NCBI GenBank assembly: GCA_017960905.1
Contig: JAGCYH010000038.1
Span: 1-64,000, forward strand
Origin: Bacteroidales bacterium
Lineage (GTDB): Bacteria > Bacteroidota > Bacteroidia > Bacteroidales > Marinilabiliaceae
Reading direction: 5' to 3'
Length of the DNA: 64,000 bases
Below the pieces are notes generated by a model, which worked only from the letters and a program-made list of their open reading frames with translations, ran no database searches and was not told the origin of the DNA. Made by a program: the position numbers and the translations under genes. The first letter of the stretch is position 1; each line of letters starts with the position of its first letter. Of this stretch, positions 8,746 through 18,555 are shown piece after piece.

Positions 8746-10020
8746 TTAATTATTCGCCATTCTGCGCTCGATAGCCGGTATGTTTTCTATGCGTGCGATA
8801 ACTTCTTCATTGGCAAGTTTTTCGCGCGTTTCGATTATCGGGTCGCCGAGTTTCGCGTTTTTGTAGTCAACTGTCTGCGGTTTGTTTTCATCTTTTTTCC
8901 CGTAGATGCGATCCTTTATGTCTTTAGGCGTTTCCAACTCTACTTCAATAGGTGCTTCGTCATCGGGGTCGACAAATCTCAGCTCTCCATCGACAATGAC
9001 GGCTTTCATCACTTTTTTGGGCTTTTTGATTATGTCGAATGGGTCTTGTGCGAAGCCAGTAGCCACCACAGTTACGCGAAGTTTGTCTTCGAGCGTGTCG
9101 TCGTATCCGAAGCCCCATTTGAGGAACTCATCGTTGTCGCGCAGTTTGCGCAGTTCATGCAGCATTTTGGCATGTTCGCTTTGTGTTATCTCGTTTTCGT
9201 GACTGCAATAGATATTGAGCAGCACGTATTTAGCGCCGCGAATATCGTTGTTGTTGTTCAGAGGCGAGTTGAGGCACTCTTCGATGGCTTTCTGCCAGCG
9301 GTTGTCGCCGCCTACTTCCACCGTGCCAATGATAGCCACGCCGCTGTTCTCCATTGCAGTGCGCACATCGGCGAAGTCGATGTTCTGCTTACCATAGACT
9401 GTTATTATCTGGGCCAAACCTTTTGTGGCGCGGGCCAGCACATCATCGGCGTTTGCCAGAGCTTTGCTCAATGGCAAGTCGCCGTAAAGGTCGGTGAGTC
9501 GGTTGCTGTTGATTACTATTATTGAATCGACACATTTGCTGAGTTCTTGTACGCCACGTATCGACTCTATGATTTTTGGTCCGCCTTCGTCTTCGTAAGG
9601 TATTGATACAACGCCAATTGTGAGTATTCCCATCTCTTTGGCAGTTTGCGCTATTACAGGCGATGCGCCTGTGCCTGTACCACCGCCCATGCCGGCGGTG
9701 ATGAACACCATTTTTGCGCCTTCGAGGGCTTCGCGTATCTCATCAATGTTCTCGAGCGCGGCCTCTTTGCCACGTTCGGGTTTGCTGCCGGCGCCAAGTC
9801 CCTCGGTAAGTTTCTTACCGAGTTGTATTTTCTGGTTTGCCGGGTTGTTCTTGAGTGCTTGCAAGTCGGTGTTGGCCACAATGAAATTCACGCCTTCGAC
9901 ACCTATCTCGCACATGTGTTTCACGGCGTTGCCGCCGGCACCGCCCACACCTATAACCTTGATAATGTGATTTTCTTCAGGTTCGGTATTGTCTGGCAGT
10001 ATGTCGATTATCTCTTCCAT
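8746..10020 (-). CDS. ftsZ: Cell division GTPase FtsZ
   Basis: Tubulin homologue that forms the cytokinetic ring. The 424-aa protein has the N-terminal Rossmann motif VIGVGGAGGNAV (about residues 22-33), the tubulin signature GGGTGTG (112-118) and the nucleotide-contacting NSNRL and ADDVL segments. The C-terminal polymer-interface domain ends near residue 330 at ATGFAQD. It is followed by a variable linker and a short C-terminal tail. The tail ends PAIERRMANN, matching the position of the conserved peptide that binds FtsA. It lies 20 bases downstream of ftsA in the dcw operon. Confidence 0.97.
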   Translation of the reverse strand: MEEIIDILPDNTEPEENHIIKVIGVGGAGGNAVKHMCEIGVEGVNFIVANTDLQALKNNPANQKIQLGKKLTEGLGAGSKPERGKEAALENIDEIREALEGAKMVFITAGMGGGTGTGASPVIAQTAKEMGILTIGVVSIPYEDEGGPKIIESIRGVQELSKCVDSIIVINSNRLTDLYGDLPLSKALANADDVLARATKGLAQIITVYGKQNIDFADVRTAMENSGVAIIGTVEVGGDNRWQKAIEECLNSPLNNNNDIRGAKYVLLNIYCSHENEITQSEHAKMLHELRKLRDNDEFLKWGFGYDDTLEDKLRVTVVATGFAQDPFDIIKKPKKVMKAVIVDGELRFVDPDDEAPIEVELETPKDIKDRIYGKKDENKPQTVDYKNAKLGDPIIETREKLANEEVIARIENIPAIERRMANN

Positions 10021-10040
10021 AATATGATTTTTTTATTTTT

Positions 10041-11333
10041 TTATTCGTCTAATGTTTTCTCACCTTCATTGTCTGAGAACCAGTTTTTAAATGTGCCCCA
10101 AATGCTTTTTTTCTTATCATCTTCGTTATCCTCGTTCTCAATTGTTTTTTCTTCGGGTTGTGTTGTTTGTTGAGGCTGTTGATCGAAAATACTACCAATA
10201 ACCTCTTTCTCAATGAGTTTGTCTCGGTTTTCGCTGGTGAAAAGCGAGGCCATGCCGAGCGCTCCGGCAAACTGTTGCATTTGCGCGTCGTCGGTTTTGT
10301 AGTTTGTGTTGCAAATGACTGTCGGAATGTCGAGGAAGACCGACAGAAAATCTGTTATGCCATTGAGTCGCGCACCGCCGCCTGTGATAAAGATTTTCTT
10401 GATGTATCTGCGATGTTTCGACGATTCTATTTCCGAATCGATGTATGCCATAATCTCTTCGAGTCGGGCACGTACTGTCAGTTTGTACAATTCGATTTCG
10501 ATGTTGATGCCGTCTATTTCCATGTTGTCGTTGAATTGTGTGCCCATGCCAATGGCTTTCTTTATTTTTGCGGCGTTCTCTTTTGATAAGTTCAAGACGC
10601 TTGCTATGTCTTTGGTTATCAGGTCGCTACCGAAAGGTATCGACGCTTCGTGGCAAAGCCGTTCGTTGCGGTAAATAGCCATGTTGGTGGTCTCTGCACC
10701 CAAATCGAGCAACATCACTCCGTTGCGCAATTCTTCATTCGGAACAAGTATTGACGCCTTTGCCGAAGCCAACGGGAACAAATATGTCATGTCTGGTCTC
10801 TTGAACAATCTCATCAGAGGATCTTTGTTTTTGTTCTGTGCCAATGTGAACAGATAACGCCCACTTAACTGGCTCGACGCGAAGCCTTTAGGCGACGCGA
10901 TGTCATGGAAGTTGTCGATGTCGTACGAAATCGGATTCTGGCGTATTATCGATTTGTCGGCATCGAAGTAGAATTTGCTCCTTACCCAATCTGCCAATCG
11001 GCTTATCCTGACATCATCTATCGATGATGCATCCGATGTGCTGATGGTGTTCTGACTGCTCTCGGCGTTGATGCCTAATCCGCTTATACTCAGACAGTAA
11101 AAAGTTTTTGCAGAGCTGCTTTTCTTTATGTCCTTCTCCATGCTCTGTATGAGTGCGTTGACGGTGCGTGCCACTTCGTCTTCGATGTACACAACGCCGC
11201 GGCGTATGCCTCTCGACGGTGTCGATTGCACTTTGCGAACTTTGATTCTGAACGGCTGCAACTCGTCGTATTGAGCTATTACTGCCGTGATGTTTGTGCT
11301 GCCAAGATCGATGGCGTAAATAAATTGTTCCAT
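10041..11333 (-). CDS. ftsA: Cell division protein FtsA
   Basis: Actin-fold ATPase that tethers FtsZ to the membrane. The 430-aa protein opens with the phosphate-binding motif AIDLGSTNITAVIA. It has the SHS2/1C region (about 85-165), the second phosphate motif LLDLGAETTNMAIY and the adenosine motif FITGGGARLNGI. The C-terminus is a charged linker followed by the amphipathic segment IWGTFKNWFSDN, which probably inserts into the membrane. It lies between ftsQ (5 bases upstream) and ftsZ, as in most dcw clusters. Confidence 0.95.
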   Translation of the reverse strand: MEQFIYAIDLGSTNITAVIAQYDELQPFRIKVRKVQSTPSRGIRRGVVYIEDEVARTVNALIQSMEKDIKKSSSAKTFYCLSISGLGINAESSQNTISTSDASSIDDVRISRLADWVRSKFYFDADKSIIRQNPISYDIDNFHDIASPKGFASSQLSGRYLFTLAQNKNKDPLMRLFKRPDMTYLFPLASAKASILVPNEELRNGVMLLDLGAETTNMAIYRNERLCHEASIPFGSDLITKDIASVLNLSKENAAKIKKAIGMGTQFNDNMEIDGINIEIELYKLTVRARLEEIMAYIDSEIESSKHRRYIKKIFITGGGARLNGITDFLSVFLDIPTVICNTNYKTDDAQMQQFAGALGMASLFTSENRDKLIEKEVIGSIFDQQPQQTTQPEEKTIENEDNEDDKKKSIWGTFKNWFSDNEGEKTLDE

Positions 11334-11338
11334 GGCTT

Positions 11339-12103
11339 TTATCGTTTTGTGCAGACTATTTGTCCGTTGAATTTCAAATTAACTTTTTTGTATTTGTTCC
11401 ATTCGCGCGGTTGCCACCCTTTGGTGTAGAGGGCGTGCAGGCGCTCGAATTTGTTCTCCATGTTTTCAGCCGTGCCGAATTCTATTATGTGGTTTCCGAC
11501 ACGCGGAACGAGTATGAACTCGTTTTTCTGAGTTATGTATATCTGTTCAATCTGCGCGCGCCAGAAGGCGCTCGCGTTGATGTATTTGCACAGTGCTATG
11601 AGGTCTTCGGCCTCGAGCAGTGTGCCCACGTTGCCGTTCACTACCACTACGTTGCTGCGCATGTCGCTCTTGGCCACTATGCGGAAGGCCTCGGCATCCA
11701 TGTAGTACGAGCTCGACGATGTGAATACGTGCATTATCGGTTCGCGCTGCGTGATGCGTACGTGCAGCACGCCGCCCGGCGTGGTGTACATGTCGCACTT
11801 CTTCACTACTGCCGATTGCTCTATGATGCGCTCCATCTCATCGAGATGCATTTCGCAGAGCTTCGTGCCCTCGATGTCGGGGAAGTTGTGCATCACCATG
11901 CTGTTGAGCCCGTCGTCGGTGATGAGTATGTTCGGACTGTCGTTGGCTACGTGTGCATCGATGCGCAAACATTCTGTTTGCGCTTTGTCGGCGTTCACAA
12001 ACGACATGAGCATCGGAAAATACAGCAGCATAATCAGTCCGCACAATACTCGGAGTGTTGTGCGCAGAATGTGCTTCGCTTTATTTGTCCTTTGTTTCTT
12101 CAT
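11339..12103 (-). CDS. ftsQ: Cell division protein FtsQ
   Basis: Bitopic divisome protein that links early and late division proteins. The 254-aa product has a short basic cytoplasmic tail (MKKQRTNKAKH), one membrane segment (about residues 15-35) and a periplasmic POTRA/FtsQ region. The region includes the VVKKCDMYTTPGGVLHVRITQREPI segment typical of POTRA domains, and a C-terminal beta domain. Sequence conservation in this family is low, so the call rests on size, topology and its place between murC and ftsA. Confidence 0.9.
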   Translation of the reverse strand: MKKQRTNKAKHILRTTLRVLCGLIMLLYFPMLMSFVNADKAQTECLRIDAHVANDSPNILITDDGLNSMVMHNFPDIEGTKLCEMHLDEMERIIEQSAVVKKCDMYTTPGGVLHVRITQREPIMHVFTSSSSYYMDAEAFRIVAKSDMRSNVVVVNGNVGTLLEAEDLIALCKYINASAFWRAQIEQIYITQKNEFILVPRVGNHIIEFGTAENMENKFERLHALYTKGWQPREWNKYKKVNLKFNGQIVCTKR

Positions 12104-12124
12104 ACGTCTATATCTACTTTATTA

Positions 12125-13498
12125 TCAAAGTTTTAATACTTTACGAATGCGTCCTTCAATGTCGGGCACCATGGCATCGATGTTGCCGGCGCCCATCATC
12201 ACGAGCACGTCGAGCGGTTCCGACATTATCTCGTCGAAGAGCGCCTCTTTGGTTGTCAGTTTCACATCGGCGCCTTTCATCTTCGCGGCCAGCATGTTGC
12301 TGTCGACGCCCGGAATGGGCTGTTCGCGAGCCGGATAGATGTCGAGCAGCAGAATGCGGTCGGCTATCGACAGCGCCGCGGCAAAGCCGTCGGCGAAGTC
12401 GCGTGTGCGCGTGTAGAGGTGCGGCTGGAACACTACCGTTATCCGACGCCCTTTGTACATGGCTTTGACCGAACTGAGCATTGTGCGAATCTCTTCAGGG
12501 TGATGCGCGTAATCGTCTATCATACAGAAGTTTTCGGTGTCGATGCGATACTGGAAACGTCGGCGGTTGCCGATGAATGTCTTCAGCGCGGCGCGCACCT
12601 CGTCTTCTTCGGCACCGGCGAGCATTGCGAGCGCGGTGGCCGCCACTGCGTTCTCTACATTGTGCAGGCCTGGCAAGCCAAGCTCCACGTCGGTTATCTG
12701 TCCGAAAGGTGTCGAAATGGAGAAGTGATAGCGACTGCCGACAAGTTTTATGCCGAAGGCATAAAAGTCGGCTTTGTCGTTTTCGCGTGCGTAGGTGAAT
12801 ATCTCGCTGTCTTCGCCCACTTTGCTCTCGTCGAAATTCAGTCCGTATTTGTACACGAGCGAGCCACCGACAGCCGTTTGCGAAGCGAACTTATGAAACG
12901 CCTTAATCACCTCTTTATGAGTGCCGTAGATATCGAGATGGTCGGCGTCCATCGAGGTTATCAGCGCCAGATACGGATGCAGATGCAAGAACGAGCGGTC
13001 GAACTCATCGGCCTCTGTTACAATGAATTGCGACTGCTCATTGCGCCAGTAGTTTGTATCGTAGTTGGCCGAAATGCCGCCCAGAAAAGCCGAGCAGCCC
13101 ACTTTCGAGTTGCGCAGTATGTGCGCAGTCAGTGTCGAAGTGGTTGTTTTTCCGTGCGTTCCGGCAATGCAGATGGCGTTGGCGTCGGCTGTAAGGCGGC
13201 CAAGCATCTCGGCGCGTTTCACAATGTTGAACCCGTTCTGACGAAAATATGTAAGTATCTTGTTTTCAGCCGGTATCGCTGGCGTGAAAACAACTGTCGT
13301 GTTTGCTTTGTCGCGGAATGTTTCGGGTATCTCGTCGGTATTGTCGTCGAATGTTATTTTAATTCCTTCAGCTTCAATCTCTTGAGTGAGTCGGGTAGGG
13401 GTGCGGTCGTAGCCCGCAACCCGCTCCCCGAGCGAGTTGAAGTGCCGCGCAAGTGCACTCATTCCGATGCCGCCTATTCCAACGAAATATATGTTCAT
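12125..13498 (-). CDS. murC: UDP-N-acetylmuramate--L-alanine ligase MurC
   Basis: Cytoplasmic ATP-dependent ligase adding the first amino acid (L-Ala) to UDP-MurNAc. The 457-aa protein starts with the UDP-binding Rossmann motif FVGIGGIGMSALA. It has the Mur ligase P-loop AGTHGKTTTS (about 112-121), the central EADEFDRSFLHL segment and, in the C-terminal domain, the conserved DDYAHHPEEI. These distinguish MurC from other Mur ligases. It lies between murG and ftsQ on the minus strand with gaps of 39 and 21 bases. Confidence 0.97.
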   Translation of the reverse strand: MNIYFVGIGGIGMSALARHFNSLGERVAGYDRTPTRLTQEIEAEGIKITFDDNTDEIPETFRDKANTTVVFTPAIPAENKILTYFRQNGFNIVKRAEMLGRLTADANAICIAGTHGKTTTSTLTAHILRNSKVGCSAFLGGISANYDTNYWRNEQSQFIVTEADEFDRSFLHLHPYLALITSMDADHLDIYGTHKEVIKAFHKFASQTAVGGSLVYKYGLNFDESKVGEDSEIFTYARENDKADFYAFGIKLVGSRYHFSISTPFGQITDVELGLPGLHNVENAVAATALAMLAGAEEDEVRAALKTFIGNRRRFQYRIDTENFCMIDDYAHHPEEIRTMLSSVKAMYKGRRITVVFQPHLYTRTRDFADGFAAALSIADRILLLDIYPAREQPIPGVDSNMLAAKMKGADVKLTTKEALFDEIMSEPLDVLVMMGAGNIDAMVPDIEGRIRKVLKL

Positions 13499-13537
13499 TG
13501 TCTTCTTTTTTTATTTAAAATACTAAAAATCAGTTGC

Positions 13538-14647
13538 TTATTTCTTTTTGCTTTCTTCTATTATTGCAAAAACCTCTTTTGCAATGTCCGATGCTGCGTT
13601 TGGTCGGGCAAACATTTTAATGTTTGCCGACAAGCTTTCAAGTGTGGCCTTGTCTGCAAGCGCTTTCTGGCTCTCAGAGAGAATCAGTCGCGTATCGACG
13701 TCTTTGATAATCATTGCCGCGCCTTTGTTCACGAGTGCCATGGCGTTTTTCGTCTGGTGGTCTTCGCTTACGTTGGGCGACGGAACAAGTATCGACGGTT
13801 TGCCGAGCAATGCCAGCTCAGAGATGCTGCTCGCACCGGCTCTCGACACTACGATGTCGGCCAGTCCGAAGGCCAAGTCCATACGTTTGATGAAGTCGAA
13901 AGCCTTGATATTCGGCTGGTTACGCTGACCGACAATATTTTTAATATTGTCGAAATAAATCTTGCCGGTCTGCCACAAGAGTTGCACGCCGTCGTTGAGG
14001 TCGTCGAGCGATGCCGACAGGCCTTCGTTGATTGAGCGCGCGCCCAGACTGCCGCCAATTACCAGTATCACAGGCTTTTTCGGGTCAAGCCCGAAAAACT
14101 CTGCTGCCTCGTTGCGGTCAACCTCGGCCAGCAACGACTGACGTACGGGGTTGCCCGTCATTATGATTTTGTCTTTGTCGAAGAATCGTTCCATATCGGG
14201 GTATGCCACGCAGATACGTTTTGCTTTTTTTGCCAGAATCTTGTTCGTAACGCCCGGATACGAGTTCTGTTCCTGCAAGAGGCACGGAATGCCTTTGCCC
14301 GAAGCCTTGCGCAGAGTAGGTCCGCTCGCGTACCCGCCGACGCCAACGGCGGCGTCGGGTTTGAACTGGCGGATTATCTTGCCAGCCTTCATCATGCTCG
14401 CTATCAGACGGAACGGGAAAAGCATATTGCGGCAGATGTTGCGGAAATTGATTTTCCGGTGAAATCCTGCCACTGGCAGGCCGATTATTTCGTAACCTGC
14501 TGCCGGTACTTTCTCCATCTCCATTTTGCCTTTTGCTCCCACGAAGAGTATCTCTATCGTCGGGTCGGCTTCTTTCAGCGCGTTTGCAATCGATATTGCC
14601 GGGAATATGTGGCCTCCCGTGCCGCCTCCACTTATGATGACTTTCAT
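13538..14647 (-). CDS. murG: UDP-GlcNAc:lipid I GlcNAc transferase MurG
   Basis: Membrane-associated GT28 glycosyltransferase converting lipid I to lipid II. The 369-aa protein has the N-terminal glycine loop SGGGTGGHIFPAISIA, the second glycine motif GVGGYASGP and the C-domain UDP-GlcNAc site including VIGGSLGARSIN and SRAGASSISELALLGKPSILVPSP. Length is normal. It sits between ftsW and murC, so lipid II synthesis and its flipping or polymerisation genes are co-transcribed. Confidence 0.96.
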   Translation of the reverse strand: MKVIISGGGTGGHIFPAISIANALKEADPTIEILFVGAKGKMEMEKVPAAGYEIIGLPVAGFHRKINFRNICRNMLFPFRLIASMMKAGKIIRQFKPDAAVGVGGYASGPTLRKASGKGIPCLLQEQNSYPGVTNKILAKKAKRICVAYPDMERFFDKDKIIMTGNPVRQSLLAEVDRNEAAEFFGLDPKKPVILVIGGSLGARSINEGLSASLDDLNDGVQLLWQTGKIYFDNIKNIVGQRNQPNIKAFDFIKRMDLAFGLADIVVSRAGASSISELALLGKPSILVPSPNVSEDHQTKNAMALVNKGAAMIIKDVDTRLILSESQKALADKATLESLSANIKMFARPNAASDIAKEVFAIIEESKKK

Positions 14648-14671
14648 AGTTCTATATTTTTTTGTTCTTTA

Positions 14672-15892
14672 TCAGAATTGTATTGCCGAAATGTCCTCCT
14701 CTTCCTCTTCGACCTTTTCGGCCGGTGCAACAGCCTTCACATCAGCCACTTTCTCCTCTTTAGTGTTGGCTATTGTTATTGAGTAAATTATGCCCAAGGC
14801 CAAACCCGTGAATATGTTCGACGAGCCGCCCATGCTCACCATTGGCAGCGTCTGGCCGGTAACTGGTATTATGCCCACGCCTACGCACATGTTGATTATG
14901 GCTTGCAGGCAGAGCATCAGCGACAAACCGAATATCGCGTAGATGTGGAACGGCTTGTCGCATCGTCGGACGATGCGCATCGCGTGAGCGAAAATCATTA
15001 TATAGGCAAAGACCACCGCCGCGCAGCCGAACATGCCGTATTCCTCCAGTATTATGGCGAAAATGAAGTCGCTGAACGACATAGGCAGGAAGTTTTTCAT
15101 GTAACTATTGCCCGGTCCCTTGCCTTTGATGCCGCCCGTAGCAACCGCTATATGAGCCACTTTGGCTTGGTAATCCTCTTCGGGGTCAATCTTCACATTG
15201 TCGGCGCTCCGACCATCCCACCAGCGTTCTATGCGGTTGTGCCACGTCTTGGCACGGGGAAATACTTTCCCCGTGTATTCCGAGAAGTATATCACCACCG
15301 TCATTGCGAAAAATCCAACAACCACAATGGCCAGCAGATACCTCATAGGTATCTGCCCGACAAACATCAGCAGGCCTATCGTTATCGTTATGAGCAGGCA
15401 GGTCGAAAGGTTCTCGCGCACTATGAGTCCGCAGACTATGGCCGATACTAAAAGTATCGGCAAAAGTGCCCGTTTGGGGTTGTCGGTGTGTCGTGCCAAC
15501 ATCTTGCTAATGAACAATATAAGTGCTATTTTGGCAAATTCCGACGGCTGTATCGAAATGCCTCCGAAGTATATCCAACGCGCCGACCCGTTGACCGTGC
15601 TACCCATGATGATGGCCGCAAACAGTCCGATGCCGGCTGCAAAGAGCATTATCTCGGCAAATGTCGAATAGAACTTCGGTTGTATGCGCGCTCCCAGATA
15701 TATTGCGCCAACTGCCAAAACAAGCATGAAGAGGTGTTTGAAGAGGTAGTAACCTATCTCGCCACCCTGCTTCGTGTAGCCTAAAACGCTCGACGAACTA
15801 TACACAGCCATGGCCGACATGGCTATCAGAAAGGCGATAGCCGCGAACAGCATCTTGTTTCCGCTGAATATGTTTTTTACAGATATCTTCAT
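14672..15892 (-). CDS. ftsW: SEDS-family peptidoglycan glycosyltransferase FtsW
   Basis: Polytopic SEDS protein that polymerises lipid II during septation together with its class B PBP partner, here encoded six genes' distance upstream as ftsI. The 406-aa protein has about ten hydrophobic segments. The signature segments are GARWIYFGGISIQPSEFAKIA, the long periplasmic loop with WHNRIERWWDG and the C-terminal TGQTLPMVSMGGSS. A short acidic cytoplasmic tail (EKVEEEEEDI) ends the protein. FtsW rather than RodA is favoured by the dcw position. Confidence 0.95.
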   Translation of the reverse strand: MKISVKNIFSGNKMLFAAIAFLIAMSAMAVYSSSSVLGYTKQGGEIGYYLFKHLFMLVLAVGAIYLGARIQPKFYSTFAEIMLFAAGIGLFAAIIMGSTVNGSARWIYFGGISIQPSEFAKIALILFISKMLARHTDNPKRALLPILLVSAIVCGLIVRENLSTCLLITITIGLLMFVGQIPMRYLLAIVVVGFFAMTVVIYFSEYTGKVFPRAKTWHNRIERWWDGRSADNVKIDPEEDYQAKVAHIAVATGGIKGKGPGNSYMKNFLPMSFSDFIFAIILEEYGMFGCAAVVFAYIMIFAHAMRIVRRCDKPFHIYAIFGLSLMLCLQAIINMCVGVGIIPVTGQTLPMVSMGGSSNIFTGLALGIIYSITIANTKEEKVADVKAVAPAEKVEEEEEDISAIQF

Positions 15893-15913
15893 GGCGTTTT
15901 AGTTATGTGTTGC

Positions 15914-17245
15914 TTATTTTAAGTTGTTTACACTCTCTTTGAATAAGTTGCCGCGATGTATGTAGCTGTTGAACAAGTCGAAACTTGCGCAGCACGGCGA
16001 GAGCAGCACCACGTCGCCTTTCTTTGCCAATGCGCGGCATTTCGCCACGCATTCGTCCATCGAGCGGGCCTCTTCTATTACCGGAATGATGCCCGTGTAG
16101 CTCTTGATGAGCTTCGCATTGTCGACACCGAGGCAAACCAGCGCGTGTACTTTTGCCCGCACGAGGTCGTTCAGTGTGCTGTAGTCGTTGCCTTTGTCGG
16201 TACCACCTGCTATCCACACTACAGGTTTCTGTTGGCATTCGAGCGCGTACCATGCCGAATCGACATTGGTGGCTTTCGAGTCGTTGACATAGTCAACGCC
16301 TTCGAAAGTGCGCACAAACTCAAGGCGGTGTGCGGCGTTCTTGAATGTCGGCAACGCTTTCAGTATGTCGGCGTCGGCGACGCCGGCAAGCTGAGCTGCC
16401 GCGCAGGCTTGCATGCTGTTGTATATATTGTGCAATCCTTTGATTGGTAATATGTTAGCATCGAATGTCAAGCTGCCTTTCGCCTTTACGGTTATTTTGC
16501 CGTCGGCGGCGAAAGCGTTGGCTTCGTGGTGCGTCGACACATCGTAGCGCGTAGCGCCTATGGTTACCTTCGGCAACCATTCGGCTGTCGTCGGGTCATC
16601 GACGTTGCAGATGAAGGCGTCGGCTTTCGTCTGGTTCTGCAAAATGCGGAATTTCGAGCGTATGTAGTTCTCAAATTTATACTCGTAACGGTCTAAGTGA
16701 TCGGGCGTTATGTTGTTGAGTATGGCTATGTCGGCCTTGAAGTCGTACATGCCGTCGAGTTGGAAACTGCTAAGCTCTATCACGTACCAGTCGGGTTCGT
16801 TGCCCGCGGCAATCTGCCGCGCGAGGCTAGTGCCCACGTTGCCTGCAAGCTCGGCTCTTACACCCGACGACGACAGCAAGTGATGCGTCAGAAGGGTAGT
16901 GGTGGTCTTGCCGTTAGAACCGGTGATGCAAATCTTGCGGGCTTTGGTGTACCAGCCGCCAAACTCAATCTCCGATATTATCTTCGTGCCTTTGGCACGA
17001 AGCGCTTTTATTATCGGTGCTTTTTCGGGAATGCCCGGACTTTTTATTATCAAATTGGCATTCAGTATGTTAGCTTCGGTGTGGCCGCCTTCTTCGTAGC
17101 TTATTCCGGCTGCGTCGAGTTCGGCTTTGTGCTGCGGTTTCAGCGCGCCGCTGTCCGACAGAAATACGTCGTATCTTTTCTTCTGTCCCAAAAGCGCTGC
17201 TCCAACGCCGCTTTCGCCACCACCAAGTATTACAAGTCTGTCCAT
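15914..17245 (-). CDS. murD: UDP-MurNAc-L-alanine--D-glutamate ligase MurD
   Basis: Cytoplasmic ligase adding D-Glu to UDP-MurNAc-L-Ala. The 443-aa protein begins with the UDP-binding motif VILGGGESGVGAA. It carries the ATP P-loop ITGSNGKTTTT (about 111-121), the central NITPDHLDRY motif and the C-terminal NDSKATNVDSAWYAL motif characteristic of MurD, followed by IAGGTDKGNDY. It lies between mraY and ftsW in the dcw operon with gaps of 21-36 bases. Confidence 0.97.
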   Translation of the reverse strand: MDRLVILGGGESGVGAALLGQKKRYDVFLSDSGALKPQHKAELDAAGISYEEGGHTEANILNANLIIKSPGIPEKAPIIKALRAKGTKIISEIEFGGWYTKARKICITGSNGKTTTTLLTHHLLSSSGVRAELAGNVGTSLARQIAAGNEPDWYVIELSSFQLDGMYDFKADIAILNNITPDHLDRYEYKFENYIRSKFRILQNQTKADAFICNVDDPTTAEWLPKVTIGATRYDVSTHHEANAFAADGKITVKAKGSLTFDANILPIKGLHNIYNSMQACAAAQLAGVADADILKALPTFKNAAHRLEFVRTFEGVDYVNDSKATNVDSAWYALECQQKPVVWIAGGTDKGNDYSTLNDLVRAKVHALVCLGVDNAKLIKSYTGIIPVIEEARSMDECVAKCRALAKKGDVVLLSPCCASFDLFNSYIHRGNLFKESVNNLK

Positions 17246-17281
17246 TTTTGTCTGTTTTTTATTTTTCTGATAATCAATATA

Positions 17282-18520
17282 TTATCTGATTTTCAATGTT
17301 ACGAGTGTCAGTATTGCCAGAATGATGCCCACGAGCCAGAAACGTGTAACGATTTTCGGTTCGGCGTAGCCTTTTTTCTGGAAATGATGGTGAAGCGGCG
17401 CCATCAAGAAGATGCGCCGGCCTTCGCCGTATTTCTTTTTGGTGTATTTGAAATATCCCACCTGAAGCATCACCGAGATGTCTTCCACCAAGAAAATGCC
17501 GCAGAGTATCGGAATGAGCAGCTCGATGCGAATGAGTATGGCAAACAGCGCAATGATGCCGCCAAGTGTCAAGCTGCCAGTGTCGCCCATGAAAACTTGT
17601 GCCGGGTACGAGTTGTACCACAGGAATCCAATGGTGGCACCGATGAATGCGGCGCCGTAAACTACTAATTCTGAGGAATTTGGAATGTATAATATGTTCA
17701 AATATCCTGCGTAGCCGACGTTACTCGAAACGTATGCTATGATGCCGAGCGTGGTGCCGATTATTGCCGACGTTCCCGTCGCCAGACCGTCGAGACCGTC
17801 GGTCATGTTGGCGCCGTTGCTCACTGCCGTGATGATGAAGATGACCATTAGGGCGAAGAAAATCCAGCCTGCCGCGTCCTGATATTCGCCGGCAAAGGCG
17901 AATAGCGAGCGGTAGTCGGCAAGGTGGTTCTTGAAGAACGGCACCGAGGTCATTGGCGCTTTGATGTTTTCTTGCATCGAAACCGCCGTTGCTTGGTCGG
18001 CCGATGCCGATTGCACTGTCTCCGTGGGTGTTATGTCGGTTGTGGCGCGTACAACAACATCGTCGTTGAAGTAGAGCGTGCAGGCCACAATGACGCCGAG
18101 GCCTATCTGCCCGACGATTTTGAATCGTCCGGCAAGGCCTTCCTTATTTTTCTTGAAAACCTTGATGTAGTCGTCGATGAATCCTACTGTTCCGAGCCAC
18201 AGCGTGGCCACAATCATCAATATGACATATACATTGTCGAGTTTGTTGAGCAGAAGCACCGGCAATAGTATCGAAGCGATGATTATCACGCCGCCCATGG
18301 TCGGCGTGCCTTTTTTCTGCAACTGTCCTTCGAGGCCAAGGTCGCGTACTATCTCACCGATCTGCTGCTTTTGCAGCAGACGGATGATTTTTTTGCCTAT
18401 TATCGTCGCGAAAATGAGCGAGATAATAACCGCCAAGCCTGCGCGGAACGAAATGTATTGGAATACTCCGGCACCCGGAACTCCCAACTCTGTCAGATAT
18501 TGAAATAAATAGTAGAGCAT
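17282..18520 (-). CDS. mraY: Phospho-MurNAc-pentapeptide transferase MraY
   Basis: Integral membrane enzyme that transfers phospho-MurNAc-pentapeptide to undecaprenyl phosphate, giving lipid I. The 412-aa protein has about ten transmembrane segments. It contains the family motifs [34 protein letters not shown] (the DD pair binds Mg and the lipid), [22 protein letters not shown] and the C-terminal [13 protein letters not shown] loop. It is longer than the E. coli enzyme (360 aa) because of a periplasmic loop of about 40-50 residues near residues 165-215, which seems usual in Bacteroidota. Confidence 0.96.
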   Translation of the reverse strand: MLYYLFQYLTELGVPGAGVFQYISFRAGLAVIISLIFATIIGKKIIRLLQKQQIGEIVRDLGLEGQLQKKGTPTMGGVIIIASILLPVLLLNKLDNVYVILMIVATLWLGTVGFIDDYIKVFKKNKEGLAGRFKIVGQIGLGVIVACTLYFNDDVVVRATTDITPTETVQSASADQATAVSMQENIKAPMTSVPFFKNHLADYRSLFAFAGEYQDAAGWIFFALMVIFIITAVSNGANMTDGLDGLATGTSAIIGTTLGIIAYVSSNVGYAGYLNILYIPNSSELVVYGAAFIGATIGFLWYNSYPAQVFMGDTGSLTLGGIIALFAILIRIELLIPILCGIFLVEDISVMLQVGYFKYTKKKYGEGRRIFLMAPLHHHFQKKGYAEPKIVTRFWLVGIILAILTLVTLKIR

Positions 18521-18555
18521 TTTATTTGGTGTTTATTTTGTTTATTATCAATTGT

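Noticed and set aside
12419..14035. 538-codon plus-strand frame across murC and murG
   Set aside because: It lies antisense to two essential genes with full motif support; its cysteine/valine-rich composition is typical of antisense translation.
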